This document shows, piece by piece, positions 1 to 5,174 of a DNA stretch of 5,174 nucleotides. Source of the stretch: an uncultured Bacillota bacterium (GTDB taxonomy: Bacteria > Bacillota > Clostridia > Peptostreptococcales > Anaerovoracaceae); contig CAMYWZ010000102.1 of assembly GCA_947302945.1 (NCBI GenBank), forward strand, positions 1-5,174, read 5' to 3'. Within the stretch, counting starts at the first letter, position 1. Every line of letters starts with the position of its first letter. The translations under genes and the position numbers were made by a program. The notes below the pieces were generated by a model. The model searched no databases. It was not told the DNA's origin and saw only the letters and a program-made list of their open reading frames with translations.

Positions 1-213
<213 letters not shown>

Positions 214-219
214 TTATTC

Positions 220-275
220 GGCACCTCAGGGACGGTCCTTTTGGTGCCGCACCAAGAGAACCGTCCCTAAAGTGC
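220..275. repeat. Inverted pair of GGGACGGT repeat units (hairpin)
   Basis: Two copies of a roughly 29-base unit face each other. One is on the plus strand (220-248, beginning GGCACCTCAGGGACGG and ending GGTGCC); the other is on the minus strand (275-249). The arms 221-247 and 249-275 match at 23 of 27 positions by my count, so single-stranded DNA or RNA of this region would fold into one long hairpin with a minimal loop around 246-250. Each unit also has its own small inverted ends, GGCACC and GGTGCC. The minus-strand copy overlaps the 3' end of the esterase-like gene and contains its TAG stop at 269-267. The plus-strand form of the core, GAGAACCGTCCCT (256-268), recurs exactly at 3754-3766. 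No T-run follows the hairpin on either strand, so it is not a classical intrinsic terminator. It looks like a REP- or MITE-like dispersed element; the element family is not identified. Confidence 0.8.
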
Positions 276-1145
276 GGACTTTGGGTCTCTCTTCAGGGGG
301 AGCCACTCGTCGAGGGCGATCTTCAGGTACTTGTCCCAAAGGTAGAAGTCGTGCTTGCCGCCCGGTTCCACCACGTACTTGAGCGGGAAGCCGAGCTCTT
401 TCATGATCTCGGCGTCTTTGGCCACGCGGTCGCCGATGAAGCCCTCCTCGGAGCCGTGCAGGATGATGAACTGCGGCACCGGCTTTCCGGACCCGATCAG
501 AGCTTTGGCGATTGGGTAGAGGTCGTGCTTTGAACCCTCCAGCTTGTCCGCCGGCCCGAAGGTGGCGTTGTGCAGGAAGAAGTGGTTTTTGAAGTGATCG
601 CTCTCCATCTCGGCCTTAAAGCCCGCGGTGTTGAGCGTGTAGCCTATGCCGCCCGACATGTCGACGCAGACGCTGTAGAGCTCCGGGTACCTGAGCGCAG
701 CCGAAAGCGCCACGTTGCCGCCCATCGCGAAGCCTATGATGAAGTTGTCCTCGCGCCTGGGCGAGGATGGGAAAATGGCCTGGATGAGGCAGGGCAGCTC
801 CGACGTGAGGAACAGCTCGTAGTCCATGCCGTACTCGGTGTCGGCGCCGAAACTGTTTGAAATATCAGGCGTTACGAGCATCACGTTGTTCTCGTCCGCG
901 TAGCGCTCCACGTTGGTGAAACGGTAGGGCGTGGTGTCGTCGTCTCCGCCGCCGTGGATCAGGTAGACGGTCTGGAACTTCATGCCCGGCCTGTACTGCG
1001 GCTTGGTATTTTTGCCGTGGCTTATGCGCGGCTTCCTCGCGGACTCGTCCGTGTAGAAGCTGTAATTGTCCGCCGGAAACGTGACCGTTACGTCTATGTA
1101 CTTGCTGAGCGCCTCGCTGCGGTAGTTGAATCTTACATGTGCCAT
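267..1145 (-). CDS. Esterase-family alpha/beta-hydrolase with Ser-to-Ala nucleophile (probable pseudoenzyme)
   Basis: A 292-residue protein of the putative-esterase family (tributyrin esterase EstA / CE1-like, PF00756 type). Visible landmarks are the oxyanion-loop segment VYLIHGGGDDD (60-70), the YGMDYELFLTSELP helix region (105-118) leading to FPSSPRREDNF (125-135), the nucleophile elbow IIGFAMGGNVAL (136-147), and the C-terminal histidine motif GGKHDFYLWD (262-271, His265). In active relatives the elbow reads G-x-S-M-G-G; here residue 140 is Ala (codon GCG, 728-726). The acid residue region, usually G-T-E-D-F-L, reads GSEEGFI (231-237), so the Asp also appears replaced by Glu or shifted. 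The fold is intact and the frame open, so this is not simple decay. Serine esterase activity is unlikely; a binding or structural role is possible. There is no signal peptide, so it is probably cytosolic. The start is well supported by AGGAG at 1157-1153, seven bases upstream. It lies 40 bases after the hisF-like gene and may be co-transcribed with it. The last codons and the stop fall inside a repeat unit. Confidence 0.85.
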   Translation of the reverse strand: MAHVRFNYRSEALSKYIDVTVTFPADNYSFYTDESARKPRISHGKNTKPQYRPGMKFQTVYLIHGGGDDDTTPYRFTNVERYADENNVMLVTPDISNSFGADTEYGMDYELFLTSELPCLIQAIFPSSPRREDNFIIGFAMGGNVALSAALRYPELYSVCVDMSGGIGYTLNTAGFKAEMESDHFKNHFFLHNATFGPADKLEGSKHDLYPIAKALIGSGKPVPQFIILHGSEEGFIGDRVAKDAEIMKELGFPLKYVVEPGGKHDFYLWDKYLKIALDEWLPLKRDPKSAL

Positions 1146-1152
1146 ATCGTTT

Positions 1153-1157
1153 CTCCT
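1153..1157 (-). promoter_or_regulatory. Ribosome binding site of the esterase-like gene
   Basis: The minus strand has AGGAG seven bases before the ATG at 1145. This consensus site fixes the start. I see no clear -35/-10 promoter in the 40-base gap to the hisF-like gene, so read-through from that gene is the simplest view. Confidence 0.7.
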
Positions 1158-1185
1158 GTCCTTCTGTTATGCCCCGGTGTGTGTT

Positions 1186-1956
1186 TTACTCTTTATAGAT
1201 GCCTGCGGCTGTCAGCTCCTGCTCGCCCGGAGCGGTTATGAGCACGGCCTTCAGCCGTCCGTAGTACACGAACATGCTGCCTCCGGCGGCTGCGTGGGCG
1301 TGGCCCTGTGTCAGCACTTCCTTAAGGTCGGCTATACCGCCGGCTCCGCCTATGGCTATCACCGGGATCTTCACAGCGTCCGCGACGCTGCGCACCAGAG
1401 CGATGTCGTAGCCGGACATCATCCCGTCCCTGTCCACGGAGTTTATGATTATCTCTCCGGCGCCGAGCGCTTCGGCCTTTTTCGCGAGCTCCGCCGGGCT
1501 TATATCCACGGTCTCGGTGCCGTCTGCTATGCAGCATTTATAGCTGCCGCCGACTGTTTTAGCGTCTATCGACGCCACTATGCTCTGCGACCCGGCCAGC
1601 TCAGCCGCCTTCCTTATCAGTTCCGGGTCTCTTACAAGTCCGGTGTTAATAACGACTTTTTCGTACCCGATAGAAAGCAGGTCGTGTATCTGTTCGACCG
1701 TCCTGATCCCTCCGCCGCAGCTTAAGGGCATGAACGCTTCGCTGGCTATGTCTTTCAGGATCTCGAAGTCCGGCTCCCGGCCGTTTTTCGTCGCCCCGAT
1801 GTCCAGTACCGACAATTCGTCGACGCGCTTGCGGTTGAAGATCTTCACGGCGTTCACCGGGTCTCCGAGGTAGGTGCGCTCTCCGAAGCGTACGGTCTTT
1901 ATAAGGTCTCTGTCATCGATCAGCAGTGTGGGGATTATCCTCGGTCTTGTGAACAT
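1186..1956 (-). CDS. hisF2: HisF-like acetamidino modification protein (WbuZ / HisF2 / AglZ type)
   Basis: A 256-residue (beta/alpha)8-barrel homologue of the imidazole glycerol phosphate synthase cyclase subunit. Visible motifs are RIIPTLLIDD (6-15), GDPVNAVKIFN (31-41), VDELSVLDIGATKNGR (45-60), the phosphate-loop-like LSCGGGIRT (78-86), ASIDAKTVGG (128-137), INSVDRDGMMSGYD (171-184) and AIGGAGG (201-207). True HisF needs two Asp residues. The first (Asp11 in the Thermotoga enzyme) is Leu12 here, codon CTG at 1923-1921; the second is kept as Asp131. Loss of the first Asp, together with the GDP.NAV.IFN and ATK.GR patterns, points to the HisF2/WbuZ paralogues of surface-glycan loci. There the barrel is thought to pass ammonia from HisH to the sugar amidotransferase rather than close an imidazole ring. 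It starts three bases after the hisH-like stop, behind a G-rich GGGGGGA at 1970-1964, so the two are almost certainly translationally coupled. The paralogue assignment rests on motif reading. Confidence 0.88.
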   Translation of the reverse strand: MFTRPRIIPTLLIDDRDLIKTVRFGERTYLGDPVNAVKIFNRKRVDELSVLDIGATKNGREPDFEILKDIASEAFMPLSCGGGIRTVEQIHDLLSIGYEKVVINTGLVRDPELIRKAAELAGSQSIVASIDAKTVGGSYKCCIADGTETVDISPAELAKKAEALGAGEIIINSVDRDGMMSGYDIALVRSVADAVKIPVIAIGGAGGIADLKEVLTQGHAHAAAGGSMFVYYGRLKAVLITAPGEQELTAAGIYKE

Positions 1957-1959
1957 GGT

Positions 1960-2580
1960 CTATTCCCCCCTGCAGATCCGGGCAAAATTCGTAAGCAGAG
2001 CCAGCCCGAAATCGTGGCTCTTCTCGGGGTGGAACTGCACTCCCATGATCTTATCCTTTACGACCGCGGCCGTAAACTCATAGCCGTAATCGCAGGTCAT
2101 CAGGACGTTCTCCGCGCTGTCGCAGACGGCGTGGTAGGAATGCACGAAATAGTACCGCTGCGTGCCCTCAAGGCCGCTGACCAGTGGGTGCTCCTGTTTC
2201 ATATCCACGACGTCCCAGCCCATGTGAGGTATCCTCAGATCCGTGCCGTCAGGGAGGCTGAACCTTCTGCAGTCGAAAGGTATCAGACCGAGGCCGGGCA
2301 GCACGCCTTCCTCGCTGCTGCGCCCAAGAAGCTGCATCCCCAGGCATATCCCGAGGATGGGGGTGCCTGCCGAGGCGCGCTCTTTGATGACGTCAGCAAG
2401 ACCTCTTCCGCTGAGGTTCCTCATACCCGCGTCAAAGGCGCCGACGCCGGGAAGTATCAGGCCGTCCGCCTTCGCGATCTCTTTCGGATCTGCCGTTATC
2501 CTGTTCTTTTCACCTATGACCCTCAGCATGTTGGCGATGGAGCCGAGGTTGCCGAGGCCGTAGTCGAGTATGGCTATCAT
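1960..2580 (-). CDS. hisH2: HisH-like class I glutamine amidotransferase (WbuY / HisH2 type)
   Basis: A 206-residue glutaminase, the usual length for HisH. It opens MIAILDYGLGNLGSI, followed by LPGVGAFDAGM (43-53), the nucleophile elbow GICLGMQLL (77-85, Cys79), the HisH-typical PHMGWD (118-123), YYFVHSYH (143-150) and the catalytic pair in VQFHPEKS (181-188, His184 and Glu186). The triad is complete, so it should hydrolyse glutamine to glutamate and ammonia and pass the ammonia to the HisF-like barrel next door. The open frame extends upstream to an ATG at 2652, but that part lies in the preceding gene and matches nothing in HisH. The ATG at 2580 gives the canonical N-terminus and has GAAGG at 2592-2588. 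It begins two bases after the amidotransferase stop and ends three bases before the hisF-like start, a layout typical of coupled translation. Context assigns it to sugar amidination rather than histidine synthesis. Confidence 0.92.
   Translation of the reverse strand: MIAILDYGLGNLGSIANMLRVIGEKNRITADPKEIAKADGLILPGVGAFDAGMRNLSGRGLADVIKERASAGTPILGICLGMQLLGRSSEEGVLPGLGLIPFDCRRFSLPDGTDLRIPHMGWDVVDMKQEHPLVSGLEGTQRYYFVHSYHAVCDSAENVLMTCDYGYEFTAAVVKDKIMGVQFHPEKSHDFGLALLTNFARICRGE
1964..1970 (-). promoter_or_regulatory. G-rich ribosome binding site of the hisF-like gene
   Basis: The minus strand reads GGGGGGA seven bases before the ATG at 1956, within the last codons of the hisH-like gene. The all-G core is a slightly unusual but plausible Shine-Dalgarno sequence. 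Confidence 0.5.
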
Positions 2581-2582
2581 TC

Positions 2583-3728
2583 TCAGACCTTCAGATTTCG
2601 TTTTTCCTTTCCCAAAAGGCGCTCGACGGCAACTCCCAGCCTGATCATCCACATCTGGTTTTTGTAATCGGCCGGCGTCCTGTTCGGAAGCGCGATGATC
2701 CTGTCGAATTCCTCTGCTGTGATCCCGAGCTTTTTCGCGACGTACTCCTTGTCGAGCTGCATCTGGTCCGGATCATAAGGAGGCTCGGAGAGTATCTTCA
2801 GCGCTTCGTCCCTTGTCATCGTCCCGGCAAGGATCTGATTCGAGAGGACGTTCTTCCGTGTGTCGAATCCGAATTTGTGCGGCAGGTAGTACCCTTCGAA
2901 GAAGCGGGTGAAGACGTTTTCGTAGTGCTTGTTCTCGTACTTTGTCCATCCGAACTTCTCGTGCAGGAGCTCCATGGCCTTCTCTTTGTCGTAAACGACG
3001 TAGTCCAGCGGGAACACGCGCTGCATGCCGAAGACGTAGCGGTACAGTATCTTGTACCTGAAGATCCCGCACATGGGGAAAGTCTTAAGAGGGATCTTCC
3101 CGAATCTGTCGTGTATGTCTTTCATCATGACGATGTCGTTCATGTAAAGCCATTCGACAGGCGGACGGATGAATTCCGTAGCGCTGTTGGCGCCGGTAAG
3201 AACGTATTTGATCCTGTGTTTTACAGCGTAATTGTAAAGCCCCGCGAATATGGCATGGTCCTGCGGGTCGTCGCACGAAGATATGGATGCCTTGAAATAT
3301 GACAGCTGAAGATCGGCCATCTCTTTCCAGTTGACGACCTCCGTGTACATGTCGAGATCCAGGCCTTTTACTATCTTCTCGATGTTCTCGACGGCAACGT
3401 TAAGATTCCAGCCCGTGTCCACGACGTAGACGAGGGGCCGGAGGTGCATGATCTCTTTGGCGATGTACGCGAGATAGGAGCTGTCAGCGCCGCCCGAAAG
3501 CCCCAGGATGCAGTCGTATTCGCGTCCTTTCCCGGCTTTGCGTATCTTTGCGGCCAGCTGCTCGAGCTCATCCAGTCTGTTTTCCTGAGGCTTCCAGTAT
3601 GGCTTTATGTTTTTTTCGAAGTTACGGCAGTGGTCGCAGACGCCGTTCTCGTCGAAGGTGATCTTCGAGTCCGTAGTGTCCATGACGCACTGCGTGCATC
3701 TTTGATAAGGTCTTTTGCTGCCGGTCAT
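2583..3728 (-). CDS. wbuX: N-acetyl sugar amidotransferase (WbuX / PseA / WbpG family)
   Basis: A 381-residue ATP-dependent PP-loop enzyme. Its N-terminus holds two Cys pairs, CTQC (11-14) and CDHC (31-34), which frame the family pattern VMDTTDSKITFDENGV and probably bind zinc. The PP-loop LGLSGGADSSYLAYIA (75-90) follows, then VVDTGWN (102-108), SCDDPQDHAIFAG (151-163) and LTGANSATEF (177-186). By family knowledge it adenylates an N-acetyl group on a sugar and replaces the oxygen with ammonia supplied by the HisH/HisF pair, giving an acetamidino group as in Pseudomonas O-antigen uronic acids or Campylobacter flagellar pseudaminic acid. The open frame runs upstream to 3920, but the extra 64 residues are Arg/His-rich and overlap the previous gene. 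The ATG at 3728 gives the family N-terminus, and a start at Met16 would lose the first Cys pair. No Shine-Dalgarno sequence is visible before this ATG. It leads the three-gene cassette. The exact sugar substrate cannot be told here. Confidence 0.92.
   Translation of the reverse strand: MTGSKRPYQRCTQCVMDTTDSKITFDENGVCDHCRNFEKNIKPYWKPQENRLDELEQLAAKIRKAGKGREYDCILGLSGGADSSYLAYIAKEIMHLRPLVYVVDTGWNLNVAVENIEKIVKGLDLDMYTEVVNWKEMADLQLSYFKASISSCDDPQDHAIFAGLYNYAVKHRIKYVLTGANSATEFIRPPVEWLYMNDIVMMKDIHDRFGKIPLKTFPMCGIFRYKILYRYVFGMQRVFPLDYVVYDKEKAMELLHEKFGWTKYENKHYENVFTRFFEGYYLPHKFGFDTRKNVLSNQILAGTMTRDEALKILSEPPYDPDQMQLDKEYVAKKLGITAEEFDRIIALPNRTPADYKNQMWMIRLGVAVERLLGKEKRNLKV
2588..2592 (-). promoter_or_regulatory. 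Ribosome binding site deciding the hisH-like start
   Basis: GAAGG on the minus strand lies seven bases before the ATG at 2580 and inside the last codons of the amidotransferase gene. It supports 2580 over the in-frame ATG further upstream at 2652. Confidence 0.55.
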
Positions 3729-3745
3729 TGTTTTTCGTGTGGTTT

Positions 3746-3797
3746 GGCACCGGGAGAACCGTCCCTGATGGTGCCGGGAGGACCGTTTCTGAGGTGC
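3746..3797 (-). repeat. Tandem pair of GGGACGGT repeat units
   Basis: Two units of the repeat seen at 220-275 lie head to tail on the minus strand: 3797-3770 and 3775-3746, sharing a GGCACC junction. Read on the plus strand, the 24-mers at 3745-3768 and 3769-3792 differ at five positions by my count. The first contains GAGAACCGTCCCT (3754-3766), which is identical to 256-268. The outermost base overlaps the TAG stop (3799-3797) of the beta-lactamase-fold gene, and the other end is only 17 bases from the amidotransferase ATG. The U3 copy (3775-3746) has inverted ends, GGCACC and GGTGCC; the other copy ends GGCACC instead. The repeat fills most of the 68-base intergenic space. No T-run marks it as an intrinsic terminator. 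Confidence 0.75.
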
Positions 3798-5174
3798 TAT
3801 CTGTTTATGATGACGGCTTTGGCGGCGCCGGTCCAGGTCTGGCCGCCTTCGTGCAGCATGTCCTTTTCGGTGCGTATGCCTATGGCGCCGTCGCCGAGCG
3901 GGGTGATCATGATGGTGCACCTGAACCAGCCGTTGAGCCAGCGTATGTAGATGCGGAGGTCTCCGTCGATGTCAAGGCCGGCAAAGGAGCAGGTCTTGTC
4001 CAGACCCGGGAGCGGGCTGGGGGTGGTGCAGACCTCGGTCTTGCCGTCGAAGCGCGCAAGAACGGCGCTTCTGCCGTTGAAGACGACGCGCACGGCGCCT
4101 TCTTCGGGCCTTATCTCTATGGTCTTAAGGTGAACGGCGAACGACGGGTCGTAGAAATATCTCCAGAAGTCGTAGTCCAGGGGCACGACCTCTATCCAGG
4201 GCTGTACTCTGTCGCCCGGGACCACGTGGTAGACGCCGGCGAGCTTTTCAGCCTGCAGTTTTATCGCTTTCTGAGTCTCTTCAGACGGCTTGGGAACGTA
4301 GATGTGCCTGCCGGCGAGGTAGTCCCTGAGCTCCGCGAGGGCCTCGGCGTCCTCTTCGAAGGCGCCGGGCAGGCTGCTTGGCGCTACATCCTCGCTGTCG
4401 GCCATGAATTCGTGTATGAGCTCCAGGCATTTGCCTGTGCCGCCCGGATCGCGGCCTGCCTGATGGATGGCGACTGCTATGTCCTTTGCGGGACAGCATA
4501 CGCACAGCTGCCCCTGGCCTCCGTCGAAGCGGTAAGTCCCGGGCAGGCTGCCCATCCACAGCTGGTAGCCGTAGCCGTATCTTCCCACAGGATCGGGCCA
4601 GCCTTCGGTGCTGATCTGCTGGGTGACCGCTTGCTTCATGAGCTTCTTGTCTATGATCTGCTCTCCGTCCGCGAAGCCTCCGGCCATGTAGAAGAGCCCC
4701 AGCTTGAGGTTCGCTTCCGTGGTGGCGCAGATGCCCGGCTCGGCGTACATGCCGTTCGCGAACTTCTGCCAGATTATATCGCCGTCTCCTATGCCAATGC
4801 GGCAGAAGAGCTTTTCTTTCATGTATTCCAGGAGGCCTTTGCCAGTCACCTTCTCAACTACGGCGCCCAGGACGCAGGATCCGGTGGTGTTGTACATGAA
4901 AGTGCTTCCCGGCTCGAACTGCATGGGGCTTGCGAGGAAGTTCCGAAGCCACATGTCGTTGAGCGCCGGCATGCCTTTCGTGCCGCTGGACATGGTCATG
5001 ATGTGCCTGACGGTTACCTTCTTCATGTCCGGGTGCGGCGTGATCTGGAAGGCCTCTATCTCGTCCCTGAATATGTCCGTGATCAGGTCGTCCGGGCTTA
5101 AAAGCCCCTCGGTCATGGCTATCAGGGCCGCCGTGCAGGTGTAGCTCTTGCCCAGAGAGTGGCAGGAGTGGGGG
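3797..5174 (-). CDS. Serine hydrolase, class C beta-lactamase / PBP fold (N-terminus outside window)
   Basis: The frame is open to the right edge, so the true start lies outside; 458 residues are visible. The fragment begins PHSCHSLGKSYTCTAALIAM, where SLGK (fragment residues 6-9, codons 5158-5147) is the catalytic Ser-x-x-Lys motif. Next come the RHIMTMSSGTKG segment (57-68), the second motif MYNTTGS (93-99), which stands in for Tyr-x-Asn, and a third-motif region FDGGQGQ (216-222) before LCVCCPAKDIAVAI in place of Lys-Thr-Gly. This pattern matches the large class of beta-lactamase-like esterases and peptidases rather than true AmpC. A C-terminal extension of about 200 residues, rich in beta-strand patterns and ending VIINR, follows the catalytic domain. 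Substrate is unknown; members act on esters, amides or D-amino-acid peptides, and resistance should not be inferred. Whether it has a signal peptide cannot be seen. An internal ATG at 5116 would remove the catalytic Ser and is not the start. The TAG stop touches a repeat unit. Confidence 0.88.
   Translation of the reverse strand, partial: PHSCHSLGKSYTCTAALIAMTEGLLSPDDLITDIFRDEIEAFQITPHPDMKKVTVRHIMTMSSGTKGMPALNDMWLRNFLASPMQFEPGSTFMYNTTGSCVLGAVVEKVTGKGLLEYMKEKLFCRIGIGDGDIIWQKFANGMYAEPGICATTEANLKLGLFYMAGGFADGEQIIDKKLMKQAVTQQISTEGWPDPVGRYGYGYQLWMGSLPGTYRFDGGQGQLCVCCPAKDIAVAIHQAGRDPGGTGKCLELIHEFMADSEDVAPSSLPGAFEEDAEALAELRDYLAGRHIYVPKPSEETQKAIKLQAEKLAGVYHVVPGDRVQPWIEVVPLDYDFWRYFYDPSFAVHLKTIEIRPEEGAVRVVFNGRSAVLARFDGKTEVCTTPSPLPGLDKTCSFAGLDIDGDLRIYIRWLNGWFRCTIMITPLGDGAIGIRTEKDMLHEGGQTWTGAAKAVIINR

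Noticed and set aside
220..275. A Rho-independent terminator
   Set aside because: The stem is long and GC-rich, but neither strand has a T-run after it, and the same unit recurs elsewhere in tandem form, which fits a dispersed repeat better.
1126..1725. Plus-strand open frames over the hisF-like and other genes (for example 1126-1725 and 2014-2667)
   Set aside because: They are antisense to well-supported genes, lack Shine-Dalgarno support and show no domain features.
1186..2580. A histidine biosynthesis operon
   Set aside because: Only HisH and HisF homologues are present, the HisF lacks the first catalytic Asp, and both are coupled to an N-acetyl sugar amidotransferase.
2581..2652. N-terminal extension of the HisH-like gene to an ATG at 2652
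   Set aside because: It overlaps the amidotransferase C-terminus and adds residues not found in HisH. The start at 2580 gives the canonical MIAILDYG opening and has an upstream GAAGG.
3746..3797. A CRISPR array
   Set aside because: There are only two adjoining units with a shared junction and no spacer between them.
3729..3920. N-terminal extension of the amidotransferase to an ATG at 3920
   Set aside because: The extra 64 residues are Arg/His-rich, cross the repeat pair and overlap the end of the upstream gene in another frame. The family N-terminus with its Cys pair begins after the ATG at 3728.
3728..5101. A 457-codon open frame on the plus strand
   Set aside because: It lies fully antisense to the beta-lactamase-fold gene, whose catalytic motifs are clear. 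The GC-rich code of that gene leaves few stops on the other strand, and the plus-strand translation shows no recognisable domain.

Overview
The window is about 5.2 kb in which every gene I can support lies on the minus strand, so transcription runs from high to low coordinates. The code is bacterial, compact and moderately GC-rich, with short gaps and Shine-Dalgarno (SD) sites. GH51 arabinofuranosidase, tributyrin-esterase-like and class C beta-lactamase-like proteins side by side suggest an anaerobic, plant-fibre-using gut or rumen bacterium, probably of the Clostridia. That taxonomic guess is an inference with low confidence.

Layout in transcription order: (1) a serine hydrolase of the class C beta-lactamase / penicillin-binding-protein fold, whose N-terminus runs off the right edge (5173-3797); (2) a tandem pair of about 29-base GGGACGGT-type repeats in the short gap (3797-3746); (3) a tight three-gene cassette: a WbuX/PseA-type N-acetyl sugar amidotransferase (3728-2583), a HisH-like glutaminase (2580-1960) and a HisF-like ammonia-channelling partner (1956-1186); (4) an esterase-fold protein whose nucleophile serine is replaced by alanine (1145-267); (5) a second pair of the same repeats, this time inverted and forming a large hairpin over the esterase stop codon (275-220); (6) the first 65 codons of a GH51 alpha-L-arabinofuranosidase that leaves the window at the left edge (195-1).

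How the genes work together: HisH releases ammonia from glutamine, the HisF homologue carries it, and the PP-loop enzyme uses ATP to convert an N-acetyl group on a sugar into an acetamidino group. In known cases this modifies surface or flagellar sugars such as pseudaminic, legionaminic or diacetamido-uronic acids. This is not histidine biosynthesis: the HisF homologue lacks the first catalytic Asp of true HisF and no other his gene is present. The sugar itself must be made elsewhere, because no sugar-synthesis or glycosyltransferase gene is in the window.

The points most worth a second look are the apparently dead esterase, the repeat family that sits on gene stop codons, and the stranded acetamidino cassette, which looks lower in GC than its hydrolase neighbours.
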